Below are positions 42,520-51,732 of a DNA stretch of 64,000 bases, one piece after another. This stretch comes from DATAUD01 sp036501665. GTDB lineage: Bacteria; Verrucomicrobiota; Verrucomicrobiia; Limisphaerales; Palsa-1400. Each line of letters begins with the position of its first letter. Position 1 is the first letter of the stretch. The translations under genes were made by a program, and so were the position numbers. The notes beneath the pieces were generated by a model. That model was not told where the DNA came from. It ran no database searches and was given only the letters and a program-made list of their open reading frames with translations. Location of the stretch: assembly GCA_036501665.1 (NCBI GenBank), contig DASXZW010000108.1, forward strand, positions 149,546 to 213,545, in the 5' to 3' direction.

Positions 42520-43755
42520 ATGAGTTCGGCGAAACCGTCGTTGAATGATCTGCGAATTGATCGAGGGCCGGAACAGGCGCGATCTTCGGGCGCTTCCTGG
42601 GGGAAATACGTTGTCGTCCTCCTCGTCGTCATTGGGTTAGCAATGGGGACGGCGGTTTTTCTGAAGGGGCGAACCGAGGTCGTCGAGGTGCAAACGGTTC
42701 TGGCTCGTCAAACGGGCGGAGGCTCGGCGGATCGCACCGTATTGAATGCGACCGGTTATGTCACGGCGCGGCGGAAAGCGACGGTTTCCGCCAAGACGAC
42801 GGGCAAGGTGATCGACGTGTTGATCGAGGAGGGAATGAAGGTCAAGGACGGGCAGGTGCTGGCGCGGTTGGACGATCTGAACGTGAAGACGGGACTGGAT
42901 GTGGCGCAGGCGCAATTGGAATCGACGAAGCTTTCTCTCGGCGAAACTCGCGCGCAACTCAAACAGGCTGACCGGGAATTTCTGCGAGTCTCCAATCTTG
43001 CGAATATCAATCTCAGTTCAGCTTCGGATTTGGACAAAGCGGAGTCGGACGCGATGATGCTCCGGGCGCGGCTGGCGCGGCAGGAAGTGGATATCACCGC
43101 GGCCGAACGGACAGTGGCCCAGTGGAATCAACAGATGGATGACATGGTGATTCGCGCGCCGTTCGACGGCGTTGTCACGACGAAAGACGCCCAGCCGGGC
43201 GAGATGATTTCACCGGTTTCGGCAGGCGGCGGGTTTACGCGGACGGGGATTTGCACGGTTGTCGATATGAATTCGCTGGAGATCGAGCTGGACGTCAACG
43301 AGAGTTACATCAACCGCGTCGAAGCGGGACAACCCGCGGAAGCGACGCTGGACGCGTACCCGGACTGGAAAATTCCGTGCAAGGTCATTGCGATTATTCC
43401 GACGGCGGATCGGCAGAAATCGACGGTGAAGGTGCGCGTCGGCTTCCTTAAGCTGGACCCGCGAATTCTTCCTGACATGTCGGTGAAAGTGGCTTTTCAA
43501 GAAGCGGTATCTGCGTCGGCCATTCCTGTGTCGGCGGTGATCATTCCTAAAGCCGCGCTCCAATCTCAAGACGGGCGCGACATTGTTTTTATTTTCCAGA
43601 ATGGCCACGCGGAACGGCGGGCTGTCAGCATCCGAATCACCCAGGGTGACTATGCGGTGCTAAGCGCCGGGGTTTCGGCGGGTGAAAAAGTGATTGCGGA
43701 ACCGCCGCCGGGATTGAAAGATGGAGCCGCAGTGAAAGAAAAAACCCATGAGTGA
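42520..43755 (+). CDS. Periplasmic adaptor (HlyD/MacA-like) of ABC exporter
   Basis: A 411-residue membrane-fusion protein. After a short cytoplasmic stretch comes one membrane anchor (YVVVLLVVIGLAMGTAVFL, ~27-45). The lipoyl/barrel-sandwich halves are VSAKTTGKVIDVLIEEGMKVKDGQVLARLDD and MVIRAPFDGVVTTKDAQPGEM, flanking a helical hairpin (AQAQLESTKLSLGETRAQLKQADREF). The beta-barrel and C-terminal domain follow. It links the inner-membrane ABC pump to an outer-membrane channel. ATG 42520 has GGTGGAG five bases upstream and is preferred to ATG 42427. The gene overlaps the ATPase gene by 8 bp. Confidence 0.9.
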   Translation: MSSAKPSLNDLRIDRGPEQARSSGASWGKYVVVLLVVIGLAMGTAVFLKGRTEVVEVQTVLARQTGGGSADRTVLNATGYVTARRKATVSAKTTGKVIDVLIEEGMKVKDGQVLARLDDLNVKTGLDVAQAQLESTKLSLGETRAQLKQADREFLRVSNLANINLSSASDLDKAESDAMMLRARLARQEVDITAAERTVAQWNQQMDDMVIRAPFDGVVTTKDAQPGEMISPVSAGGGFTRTGICTVVDMNSLEIELDVNESYINRVEAGQPAEATLDAYPDWKIPCKVIAIIPTADRQKSTVKVRVGFLKLDPRILPDMSVKVAFQEAVSASAIPVSAVIIPKAALQSQDGRDIVFIFQNGHAERRAVSIRITQGDYAVLSAGVSAGEKVIAEPPPGLKDGAAVKEKTHE

Positions 43756-44455
43756 TACTGCGACATCCAAACCGGGACTCGTCCGCGTGGATCAAGTGGA
43801 AAAGGTTTTCCATCGTGGATCGGAAGACATTCATGTGCTGGCGAATCTGAGCCTGCAAGTCGCGAAGGGGGAATTTCTCGCGTTGATGGGTCCATCAGGT
43901 TCCGGCAAGAGCACCTTGCTGAATTTGATTGGCGGGCTGGACCGTCCGACGCGCGGTTCGGTGCGAGTGGGCGAAGATCGTATTGACTCGCTGTCGGACC
44001 AGGACTTGGCGCGTTGGCGGGCGCGGCATGTCGGGTTTGTTTTTCAACTTTACAACCTGATGCCTGTCCTGAACGCGGAGCGGAACGTCGAACTGCCGCT
44101 GCTTCTGACGCATCTTTCCAAATCGGAGCGCAGGAAGCATGTCGCGGTTGCGCTGGACGCCGTTGGACTTTCGCATCGCGCCAAACATTATCCGCGCACG
44201 CTTTCCGGCGGTGAGCAGCAACGTGTCGGCATCGCCCGCGCGATTGTGACCGACCCGACGCTGTTGCTTTGCGACGAGCCGACGGGCGACCTTGATCGCA
44301 AAGCCGGCGATGAGATTTTGGATTTGCTCCACGCGCTGAACCACGACCACGGCAAGACGATCATCATGGTCACGCACGATCCGCACGCGTCGGCCCGCGC
44401 GGAACGGACGGTTCATCTTGACAAGGGCCAGCTTGGGAGCGAGCCGGCAAAATGA
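43748..44455 (+). CDS. ABC transporter ATP-binding protein (MacB/LolD type)
   Basis: A 235-residue ATPase with Walker A GPSGSGKST at 48-56, signature LSGGEQQRVGIARAI, Walker B LLLCDEPTGDLD and the H-loop MVTHD. The subfamily is that of LolD and MacB, which pair with FtsX-like permeases and work by mechanotransmission rather than ordinary transport. It sits between the adaptor and two permeases. It overlaps both neighbours (8 bp upstream; ATGA downstream), so the operon is tightly coupled. Confidence 0.95.
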   Translation: MSDTATSKPGLVRVDQVEKVFHRGSEDIHVLANLSLQVAKGEFLALMGPSGSGKSTLLNLIGGLDRPTRGSVRVGEDRIDSLSDQDLARWRARHVGFVFQLYNLMPVLNAERNVELPLLLTHLSKSERRKHVAVALDAVGLSHRAKHYPRTLSGGEQQRVGIARAIVTDPTLLLCDEPTGDLDRKAGDEILDLLHALNHDHGKTIIMVTHDPHASARAERTVHLDKGQLGSEPAK

Positions 44456-45612
44456 AATTTTTCCCGCTCATCTGGAGCAACCTCAAGCGGAAGAAGGCGC
44501 GGACAGCGCTCACAATTCTTTCCATTCTCGTGGCGTTTGTGCTGTTCGCTTTTCTGGCGGCGATCAAACAGGCTTTGACGGGCGGCGTCCAAATGGCTGG
44601 CGCGGATCGCCTTGTCGTGCGCCACAAAGTATCCATCATCCAGCTTTTGCCGGCGAGTTACAAAGAACGCATGAAGCGGATTCCGGGCGTGCTGCTCGCG
44701 GCGCATCAGACGTGGTTTGGCGGAATTTATCAGGACCCGAAGAATTTCTTCATGCAGGCGCCCGTCGAGCCGGATGAGTTTCTTTCCGTCTTTTCGGAAA
44801 TCGTGCTTCCGCCGGAGCAGAAAAAGGCGTGGCTGGAAACGCGCACTGGCGCAATCGTCGGGCGGAAGACGGCGGAAAAATTTCATTGGAAAATCGGCGA
44901 TAAAGTGCCGATTCAATCGACGATTTGGTCGCAGGCCAATGGCGACTTCACATGGGATTTTGATATTGTGGGAATTTTCGACGGCAAAGAAAAGAACACA
45001 GACACGACGGCGCTTTTTTTTCGTTATGATTATTTTGATGAAGCGCGCAACGCCAACAGCGGCAAGGGAAAAGTCGGCTGGTACACCATCAAAATAAAAG
45101 ATCCGGCGCAGGCGGCGAACATCTCGAAACTGGTGGATGCGGAATTTGAAAATTCCGACGCTGAAACCAAAGCGGAACCGGAAGGCGCGTTCGTGCAGGC
45201 GTGGGCGAATCAAATCGGAAACATCGCGTTGATCGTGGCGGCGATTCTTGGCGCGGTGTTTTTCACGATCCTGCTCGTGGCGGGCAACACGATGTCGCAG
45301 GCGGTGCGCGAGCGGACGGGGGAGTTGGGTGTGCTCAAAGCCATCGGTTTCACGAATCCGCAGGTTGTCTCGTTCGTCCTAATTGAGTCGTGTCTGGTGT
45401 CGATTGTCGGCGGGTGTGCAGGGTTGGCTCTGGCATGGTTATTTATCCGGCGCGGCGATCCGACTGGCGGCATGTTGCCAATGTTCTTTTTGCCCGCGCG
45501 GCAATTGGTGATCGGCGCGGCGCTCTGCGTTGCGCTCGGTCTTGCGACCGGAATTTTCCCGGCGCTTCAGGCGTTGCGGCTTCGCACGGCAGACGCGTTG
45601 CGAAGAATGTAA
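44452..45612 (+). CDS. ABC transporter permease (FtsX-like) 1
   Basis: A 386-residue permease with MacB/FtsX topology. One N-terminal segment (~20-40) is followed by a ~230-residue periplasmic MacB-PCD domain (GAIVGRKTAEKFHWKIGDKVPI) and three C-terminal segments (IALIVAAILGAVFFTILLVAGNTM, FVLIESCLVSIVGGCAGLALAWLF, LVIGAALCVALGLATGIFP). RERTGELGVLKAIGF is the conserved coupling motif between segments 2 and 3. It starts within the stop of the ATPase gene. Confidence 0.93.
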   Translation: MKFFPLIWSNLKRKKARTALTILSILVAFVLFAFLAAIKQALTGGVQMAGADRLVVRHKVSIIQLLPASYKERMKRIPGVLLAAHQTWFGGIYQDPKNFFMQAPVEPDEFLSVFSEIVLPPEQKKAWLETRTGAIVGRKTAEKFHWKIGDKVPIQSTIWSQANGDFTWDFDIVGIFDGKEKNTDTTALFFRYDYFDEARNANSGKGKVGWYTIKIKDPAQAANISKLVDAEFENSDAETKAEPEGAFVQAWANQIGNIALIVAAILGAVFFTILLVAGNTMSQAVRERTGELGVLKAIGFTNPQVVSFVLIESCLVSIVGGCAGLALAWLFIRRGDPTGGMLPMFFLPARQLVIGAALCVALGLATGIFPALQALRLRTADALRRM

Positions 45613-45624
45613 ACGAACGGCGAC

Positions 45625-46812
45625 ATGAATTGGTTTTCACAAATCGCGTCGATCACCCGGTTCGGATTGATGAGCATCCCGCAACGTCGCGGGGCCGTTG
45701 CCGCCACGATCATTGGGATTGCGGGCGTTGTTGCGGTGTTTGTCGGTGTGCTGTCGATGGCGGTGGGCTTCACGCGGGCGATGACTGTTTCCAGTTTGCC
45801 GGACGCGGCCATCGTGCTGCGCAGCGGCGCGAACAGCGAGATGGTCAGCGGTTTTTCCCGCGAGCAAACGCAGATCATCGCCGATTCGCCGAGCATCGCG
45901 CGCAACACGAAGGGGCCGCTGTCGTCGGCGGAATTGTTTGTCATTATTAATTTGCCGAAGCGCTCCACAGGCACGGACGCGAATGTTCCTTTGCGGGGAA
46001 TTGAGCCGGCTGCGATTGACGTGAGCGGCAACGTGAAGATCGTTCAAGGGCGTATGTTTGACTGGGGGAAGGATGAAGTGATCGTCGGCGCCGGCGCTCA
46101 ACATGAATTTTCCGGCCTGGACATCGGTTCGACGATCAAGGTTGGGCGCTACCAATGGCCGATCGTCGGAGTATTTTCCGCCAATGGCGCGGTTTCCGAA
46201 TCGGAAATCTGGTCGGATGCCAAGGTTCTGCAAGCGGCGTACAATCGGGGCGATTCCTTTCAATCGGTCCGCGCGCGGCTGACTTCCCCGGCTGCATTCG
46301 ATGCGTTCAAGGATTCGCTGACCGCGAACCCACAATTGAACGTAAAAGTGTCGCGTCAATCAGAATATTACGAGCAACAATCCGAAGCAATGACGCGCCT
46401 CATCACCTCGCTTGGATTCATCATCGCGTTCCTGATGGCCATCGGCGCGGTATTCGGCGCGTTGAACACGATGTACAGCGCGGTGGCGGCGAGGACGCGG
46501 GAAATCGGGACATTGCGGGCGTTGGGATTCGGAAGCGGGGCGGTCGTGGTGTCACTGATGCTGGAATCGTTTATTCTGGCGCTGATCGGCGGCTTGATCG
46601 GCGGAAGTCTGGCTTATTTTGCGTTCAACGATTTTCACACTTCGACGATGAATTTCCAAAGCTTCAGCCAGGTGGCCTTCGCTTTCCGGGTCACGCCGCA
46701 ATTGTTGACTGAAGGGATGCTTTGGGCGGCTGCAATCGGATTGGTTGGCGGGTTGTTGCCGGCGATTCGCGCGGCGCGGTTGCCCATCGCGGTGGCGCTG
46801 CGGGAGTTGTAA
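45625..46812 (+). CDS. ABC transporter permease (FtsX-like) 2
   Basis: A 395-residue second permease of the same fold. An N-terminal segment (GAVAATIIGIAGVVAVFVGV) is followed by a periplasmic domain with DWGKDEVIVGAGAQHEFSGLDIGSTIKVG, then three C-terminal segments. The coupling motif is AARTREIGTLRALGFG. It differs enough from permease 1 to suggest a heterodimer. It begins 12 bp after permease 1. Together with the adaptor and ATPase it makes a MacAB-like or lipoprotein-type exporter; no outer-membrane channel gene is adjacent. Confidence 0.93.
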   Translation: MNWFSQIASITRFGLMSIPQRRGAVAATIIGIAGVVAVFVGVLSMAVGFTRAMTVSSLPDAAIVLRSGANSEMVSGFSREQTQIIADSPSIARNTKGPLSSAELFVIINLPKRSTGTDANVPLRGIEPAAIDVSGNVKIVQGRMFDWGKDEVIVGAGAQHEFSGLDIGSTIKVGRYQWPIVGVFSANGAVSESEIWSDAKVLQAAYNRGDSFQSVRARLTSPAAFDAFKDSLTANPQLNVKVSRQSEYYEQQSEAMTRLITSLGFIIAFLMAIGAVFGALNTMYSAVAARTREIGTLRALGFGSGAVVVSLMLESFILALIGGLIGGSLAYFAFNDFHTSTMNFQSFSQVAFAFRVTPQLLTEGMLWAAAIGLVGGLLPAIRAARLPIAVALREL

Positions 46813-46869
46813 AATATATTGTTGAGCGCGTTTGACGAATTGTATTCCGAATGCACATTCATCCCCGTT

Positions 46870-47100
46870 ATGTTTGGAAGTATTGGGAAAAAAGCGCCGC
46901 TTAAACGAATGTCTGCTCGACAACTCCGAGCGTCTTTTATAGGAGGCACAATTATTGGGTCTATAATTCTTTGTGCGCTTTTCTTTAAACCTGCCGATCC
47001 GGCGTGGTTTAATTGGATCGGACGGGTGTCTGTGATCATCTGTCTTGCGATTTGGTGGAAAACTTATCTCGGCGAATTAATGCGACGCAAAAGAAATTAA
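46870..47100 (+). CDS. Small two-TM protein of unknown function
   Basis: A 76-residue protein from ATG 46870 (an open frame reaches TTG 46819). Two hydrophobic segments are visible: SFIGGTIIGSIILCALFF and IGRVSVIICLAIWW, with a basic tail (ELMRRKRN). It follows permease 2 by 57 bp and could belong to the ABC operon. No Shine-Dalgarno sequence is clear, so it may be a minor or non-coding frame. Confidence 0.42.
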   Translation: MFGSIGKKAPLKRMSARQLRASFIGGTIIGSIILCALFFKPADPAWFNWIGRVSVIICLAIWWKTYLGELMRRKRN

Positions 47101-47107
47101 AAGAGCG

Positions 47108-47161
47108 GGTAGGGACCGCTCGCCGAGCGGTCCTCGGACGCCTCGGCGAGGCGTCCCTACC
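47108..47161 (+). repeat. 54-bp element: two hairpins between GGTAGGG and CCCTACC ends
   Basis: GGTAGGGACCGCTCGCCGAGCGGTCC, then TC, then GGACGCCTCGGCGAGGCGTCC plus CTACC. The terminal inverted repeats (GGTAGGGAC/GTCCCTACC) are perfect. It has the same 54-bp length as 8972-9025 but a different left hairpin, so stems vary while the ends stay fixed. It lies downstream of the ABC operon. Confidence 0.88.
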
Positions 47162-47230
47162 ACAAAAGGGAGGGGCGGTTTGAGGTGAATTTTGCTTGCT
47201 GTTGGCGGCGCAATCCCGACCATAAATTAA

Positions 47231-48883
47231 ATGGCCATTACGCCGAACGCCTCGCCTTCGCCTGTTCCACAGGGCGCTTCCGACCGCTGGCCCGCCCAAA
47301 TCAAATATATCGTCGGCAACGAAGCGTGCGAACGATTCAGTTACTACGGGATGCGGAGTATCCTGGCCGGTTACATCACCGGCGCAGTTCTCAAGGGCGG
47401 CAAGGGCGGCCTTGGCCAGGATGCCGACACTTCGACGAGCATCATTCACGCGTTTGTCGCGGCCAATTACTTTATGCCGCTGCTCGGCGCATGGCTGTCG
47501 GACAAAGTCATCGGTCGCTACTATACAATTTTGTATGTCTCGCTGTTTTATTGCGCGGGACATGGTGTGCTCGCCTTGAGCGATTACGCGGGGGGCGTTC
47601 ATGGGAAGTTGATGTGCCTTTACACCGGGCTGGCGTTGATCGCGTTCGGGTCCGGCGGGATCAAGCCGTGCGTCTCGGCGTTCATGGGCGATCAATTCAG
47701 GCCGGACCAATCGCACCTGATGCAAAAGGCTTATGGCGCGTTTTATTTGTCGATCAATTTTGGCTCCTTTTTTTCGTTCCTAATTATTCCCTGGATCAAG
47801 AACAATTATGGGTACAGCCCCGCTTTTCTCGTGCCAGGAATCTTAATGGCCGGGGCGACCTTTATTTTCTGGCTGGGCACAAAAAAATATGTTCGTGTCC
47901 CGCCCGCGCGCAAAACGAAGTCTGCCGGATTCATTCCAGTTTTCCTGTACGCTTATTCGCGCTGCGCGGGATCGCGAATCGGGCCGATGCTGAATTTGCT
48001 GACGACGCTTGGCGCGCCGACGTTCATCATCGTGACGCTGACGATTGTCACTTACTCGAGCATGAACCCAATCACCCGCGCGATTGGGTGGTCGGCGATT
48101 GCTTGCACGGTGTTCTGGTATGCGTCGGTGGTGACGACCAGCCTGCTCGGCAAGCTCGATCCCGGCGACAATTTTTGGAACGGCGCGCGCGGGCGCTACA
48201 GCGACGACGAAATTTCCGCGGCGCGTTCAGTCACGCCTATTTTGTTCGTGTTCGCGCTGATTCCCGTTTTCTGGACCTTGTATGATCAAACGAATTCGAC
48301 ATGGGTCTTGCAGGGCGAAAAAATGGTTCGCACCACCATTTTCGGAATTGATATTGGGGCGGAGCAAATGCAGTCGATGAACGCGTTGCTTGTAATGATT
48401 ATGGTGCCATTGTTCACATGGGGGCTTTATCCGCGTATTGGCAAATGGGCGTCGCCTCTGCGGCGAATGTCATGCGGAATGTTTGTCGCGGGCGCGTCGT
48501 ATCTCGTGGTCGCGGCGCTCCAAAAAAGGATCGAGGCCGGAGACCAACTTAATGTCATGTGGCAGACGGTTCCATACATAGTCTTGACTGCGGCGGAAGT
48601 GCTTGTCTCGACGACCGGCCTGGAATTTGCCTTTCGCGAAGCGGCGCCTGAACTCAAGAGCACTATCATGAGTTTTTTCCTGCTCACGACGACTGTTGGC
48701 GATTTGTTTGTGGTGGGGGTGACCAAGCTTTTTTCGGAGGCTGGTTCAGGCAATCACGAAGCCTCGGTCAGCACCGGGCGTTTTATGCTTTATGCCGGGT
48801 TGACGTTTGTCGTCGCAGTCCTGTTTAGCGTCATCACTGCCAATTATAAATACCGCGACGCGTCGGTGGCGGAAGGCAAGTGA
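47231..48883 (+). CDS. POT/PTR family proton-dependent oligopeptide transporter
   Basis: A 550-residue MFS transporter with about 12-14 membrane segments. The PTR2 signature NEACERFSYYGMRSIL (residues ~31-46) includes the conserved E-x-x-E-R-F-S-Y-Y-G. GSGGIKPCVSAFMGDQF is the second family signature, FYLSINFGSFFS follows, and FWTLYDQTNSTWVLQ is in the C-terminal half. It imports di-/tripeptides with protons. Peptides could come from the secreted sedolisin nearby. The start ATG 47231 is preceded by AATTAA only, so translation may be weak or leader-dependent. Confidence 0.92.
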   Translation: MAITPNASPSPVPQGASDRWPAQIKYIVGNEACERFSYYGMRSILAGYITGAVLKGGKGGLGQDADTSTSIIHAFVAANYFMPLLGAWLSDKVIGRYYTILYVSLFYCAGHGVLALSDYAGGVHGKLMCLYTGLALIAFGSGGIKPCVSAFMGDQFRPDQSHLMQKAYGAFYLSINFGSFFSFLIIPWIKNNYGYSPAFLVPGILMAGATFIFWLGTKKYVRVPPARKTKSAGFIPVFLYAYSRCAGSRIGPMLNLLTTLGAPTFIIVTLTIVTYSSMNPITRAIGWSAIACTVFWYASVVTTSLLGKLDPGDNFWNGARGRYSDDEISAARSVTPILFVFALIPVFWTLYDQTNSTWVLQGEKMVRTTIFGIDIGAEQMQSMNALLVMIMVPLFTWGLYPRIGKWASPLRRMSCGMFVAGASYLVVAALQKRIEAGDQLNVMWQTVPYIVLTAAEVLVSTTGLEFAFREAAPELKSTIMSFFLLTTTVGDLFVVGVTKLFSEAGSGNHEASVSTGRFMLYAGLTFVVAVLFSVITANYKYRDASVAEGK

Positions 48884-49136
48884 TTGGAACAACGTGTGAA
48901 CAACTTCCGATAACTTTTTCTGTGAGCGGTTTGCCACGGTGATTAAATCGTGGGATGAAAATCCGAAGAAGGATTCGTTTTCAACAAAACACACAAATCG
49001 TTGCGCCAGGACGGCCTTCGCGATTGATGCCCGGCCCTGATGACGTTCCGCATTACACGACCATTACTCTCAATCCGCAAAAGCCGATTCTTGGGTGTCA
49101 CCCACGGCTGCTGTCCAGGCTGCTTTCTTAAATTGC

Positions 49137-49162
49137 GGACGCCTCGGCGAGGCATCCCTACC
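49137..49162 (+). repeat. Hairpin repeat with CCCTACC tail
   Basis: GGACGCCTCGGCGAGGCATCC plus CTACC, one substitution from the consensus. It lies in the 358-bp gap 48884-49241 where I see no gene. The rest of the gap shows no structure I can name. Confidence 0.8.
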
Positions 49163-49241
49163 TTGAAAATCGGACATGTCCGCTCCTTTTTAGCGGGCGG
49201 TTCGGCTTGCCAACTGGGTCTGAGTTCGGCAGAGTCGCGAT

Positions 49242-50255
49242 ATGAAATCACTTCGATTGCACCTCGCGATTTTGCTTGGTTTTGTCTGCGTTTGTAATTT
49301 TTCCCAGGTCCGTGCCGACGATAATCCTTTCGTCGGCGGATGGGGAATGGAACTTCCCGGCGGAGGGACCGGATGGCTGGGAGTCGAGTCGAGTGGGCAG
49401 GGGATTGATGCTAGCATGCTTTGGGTGGCGGGCAGCGTTTTCAAGCTGGATGGCGCGCGCATGGACGGAGACAATCTCGTTCTCACGCGAGTTCACCGGG
49501 ACCGAAAGAAAAACTCCGACGGAACGACTTCCGAAACCAAGCGCACCGAAACCATTACGGCAACTCGCGACGGTGACACCATCAAGTTTGTCAGCGTTCT
49601 TCCGAATTCCAACGGCAATGGCGAAGAGCGTTCGGAATTCACCGGCAAACGCCTGCCGCCCATGCCGCCCGCGCCAGATCTGAGCGAGGTGAAGTTTGGA
49701 GAAAAAATTCAATTATTCGGGGGCGACAACATGGACGCCTGGAAGCTTGTTGAGCCGGATGCGGTGAATGGCTGGAGCGTGAAGAGCGGCATTCTCCGCA
49801 ACGTTCAGGCGCAGGAAAAAGGCAAGCCGCATAAAAATTATGGAAACCTGCGGACGGTGGCGGAATTTGAAGATTTCAAGCTGCACGCTGAAACGCGTTT
49901 GTCGAAGGAAGGCAACAGCGGAATTTACCTGCGGGGGATTTACGAGTGCCAGGTCGAGGACAGTTACGGCAAGCCGCTGGACTCGCATAACATGGGCGCG
50001 ATTTACAGTCGCATCACGCCGACTTCCAGCGCCGAAAAACCTGCCGGAGAATGGCAAACGCTGGACATCACTTTTGTGAAGCGCCACGCGACGGTTGTGT
50101 TGAATGGGACGAAGATTATTGACAATCAGCCGGTGCTTGGCCCGACTGGGGGCGCGCTCTGGCCGTGGGTGGACCGGCCCGGCCCGATTTATCTGCAAGG
50201 CGACCATACGGGCATTGAGTACCGGAACATTTATTTGCGGCCGGTTGTAAATTAG
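49242..50255 (+). CDS. Secreted DUF1080 (3-keto-disaccharide hydrolase family) protein
   Basis: A 337-residue protein with a signal peptide (1-25, ending QVRA). A small beta domain occupies ~30-135 (NPFVGGWGMELPGGGTGWLGVE). The DUF1080 concanavalin-like sandwich follows (~150-335): LFGGDNMDAWKLVEPDAVNGWSVKSGIL, FEDFKLHAETRLSKEGNSGIYLRGIYECQVEDSYGK, GEWQTLDITFVKRHATVVLNGTKIIDN and GPIYLQGDHTGIEYRNIYLRPV. Members act on 3-keto-glycosides or bind carbohydrate. The start is ATG 49242. Confidence 0.9.
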   Translation: MKSLRLHLAILLGFVCVCNFSQVRADDNPFVGGWGMELPGGGTGWLGVESSGQGIDASMLWVAGSVFKLDGARMDGDNLVLTRVHRDRKKNSDGTTSETKRTETITATRDGDTIKFVSVLPNSNGNGEERSEFTGKRLPPMPPAPDLSEVKFGEKIQLFGGDNMDAWKLVEPDAVNGWSVKSGILRNVQAQEKGKPHKNYGNLRTVAEFEDFKLHAETRLSKEGNSGIYLRGIYECQVEDSYGKPLDSHNMGAIYSRITPTSSAEKPAGEWQTLDITFVKRHATVVLNGTKIIDNQPVLGPTGGALWPWVDRPGPIYLQGDHTGIEYRNIYLRPVVN

Positions 50256-50311
50256 GAGCGGGTAAATGGATTGTAGCCGTAATCCGGCGCTCGCCCCAGA
50301 GTGCTTGTTCA

Positions 50312-50335
50312 AAAGCGGCAGTCCTCTGCCGCTTT
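50312..50335. terminator. Perfect 10-bp hairpin downstream of the DUF1080 gene
   Basis: AAAGCGGCAG-TCCT-CTGCCGCTTT forms a perfect stem with a four-base loop, 56 bp after the DUF1080 stop. A run of T follows only partly (CTTTC), so it may be a terminator or yet another repeat family. It falls upstream of the ATG at 50400. Confidence 0.5.
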
Positions 50336-50399
50336 CAACAGAACTCGCGTGATAACGTGGATACATGTTTTTAAAAATGCACCTGTCCGATTCCAAGTT

Positions 50400-51545
50400 A
50401 TGAAAACAAAGCTTTTCCGTTTCGCGTCGAGTGGCGCGCTTGTCGCGGTACTCGCGATCAATGTCTTGGCAGAGGAGAAGCCGGAGAGCTTTGTTGTTGA
50501 CGGCGAGCATTTCACAATCCGCGAGATTGTCGATCCGAAGATGAACGGCATGGTCGCGTATCATTTCAGCGCGCCCAAGGACTGGCGCGATTCTTCTGAA
50601 GTTCGCTGGAACCTGATGCACATCATGCGACCGATGACGGTCTCGGCCTCGATCGAGAACCCGGCCAACGCGGAGGCCTTCTTTTTTTTCCACCCATTGA
50701 TTTGCGGGTATCTTCCCGGCCCTCGCGCGGCGATGCGCGAAGGGCAGGACGGCCTTGACGGCATTTCGATGCGTCCCATGCAACCGGTGCCCGCCCTGGC
50801 GATGTTCATTCAAAAAAATCGCAGTCAATACGCGGATTTGAAATTTGTCGGCAGCCGCGATCTGCCGGATTTGGCGAAGGCGCTTCATGCCAATTTCGCC
50901 ACGACCCAACACGGAGTCGGCGTGAAGGTGACTTACACGATGGACGGGAAGCCGGTGGAAGAGGAATTTTACGCGATCCACTACTATCAATTGGTGCAAG
51001 GCGAGTCGCTTTGGGGGCTGGGGTGCGTGCATAGTTTTCGCGCGCCCGCCGGTACGTTGGAGAAGCGGCGAAATGTTTTTGCGGCTATCCCGAAGTCGTT
51101 TCTGATGACGCAGGACTTCATCCAGCGAGTGATGGCAGTCAAACAGAAATTAAGCGCCAACTACGCCGCAGTGATGAGGGCGAATGCCGCGGAAGTCGCG
51201 GGCGCGCGGCGACGGAGCGCGGAACTTACTGCGAGCGAGAACCAATTTTTGGCGAACGTTGACCATAGCCTTGTGGCTTCGCGCAATGCCCGAGTTGCCT
51301 CAAGCGCCGGTGGTGATGGCGGTTCAGGCGGCGGCGCGACCCGCACAGGAAACGACGCGCAGGATGATTATATTCGCGGCGTGGAAACGATGAATGACCC
51401 TGACACGGGAACGTCCCAGCATTCTTTTTTGCAGCAGTATCACTGGACGGATGGCTACGGTAATTACCGCAATTCCAACGACGCCAATTACGACCCGAAC
51501 CACGCCGAGAACGGGAACTGGCAACTGATGACGCCCGCGCAGTAG
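50400..51545 (+). CDS. Secreted protein of unknown function
   Basis: A 381-residue protein with a signal peptide (1-24, SGALVAVLAINVLAEE). Residues ~25-250 contain FTIREIVDPKMNGMVAYHFSAPKDW, the kind of opening used by exported proteins of unknown role. A helical stretch (~262-305) follows, then a Gly/Ser-rich linker (GGDGGSGGGATRTGNDAQ) and an Asn/Tyr-rich end (YHWTDGYGNYRNSNDANYDPN). I do not recognise the family. ATG 50400 begins the signal peptide; the frame is open from 50301. Confidence 0.7.
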   Translation: MKTKLFRFASSGALVAVLAINVLAEEKPESFVVDGEHFTIREIVDPKMNGMVAYHFSAPKDWRDSSEVRWNLMHIMRPMTVSASIENPANAEAFFFFHPLICGYLPGPRAAMREGQDGLDGISMRPMQPVPALAMFIQKNRSQYADLKFVGSRDLPDLAKALHANFATTQHGVGVKVTYTMDGKPVEEEFYAIHYYQLVQGESLWGLGCVHSFRAPAGTLEKRRNVFAAIPKSFLMTQDFIQRVMAVKQKLSANYAAVMRANAAEVAGARRRSAELTASENQFLANVDHSLVASRNARVASSAGGDGGSGGGATRTGNDAQDDYIRGVETMNDPDTGTSQHSFLQQYHWTDGYGNYRNSNDANYDPNHAENGNWQLMTPAQ

Positions 51546-51660
51546 GCTGTCCTAGCCGAAACGATTCAGTGGGTAGTGGAGGCCGTCCCCGGGTGTCCCG
51601 GCAGCTGATTCAATGGCAATTTACCAACACCAAAGGGCACGGAGTCGGAGATTGATATGG

Positions 51661-51709
51661 TTTTCGGCGGGAAGACGCCGAAAACGGCGGTCGAGACGAC
51701 CGCGCTACC
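51661..51709. repeat. Double hairpin with GCTACC tail between convergent genes
   Basis: TTTTCGGCG-GGAAGA-CGCCGAAAA (perfect 9-bp stem) is followed by GCGGTCG-AGA-CGACCGC and CGCTACCC. The CTACC tail marks it as a relative of the main hairpin family. It lies in the 187-bp gap between two convergent genes and could stop transcription from both sides. Confidence 0.7.
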
Positions 51710-51732
51710 CTAAGCAACTGAATCCTTCAGGC

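Noticed and set aside
48943..49251. Minus-strand 102-codon frame between the POT and DUF1080 genes
   Set aside because: Runs across a hairpin repeat; composition is that of repeat translation (PRRGVRNL).
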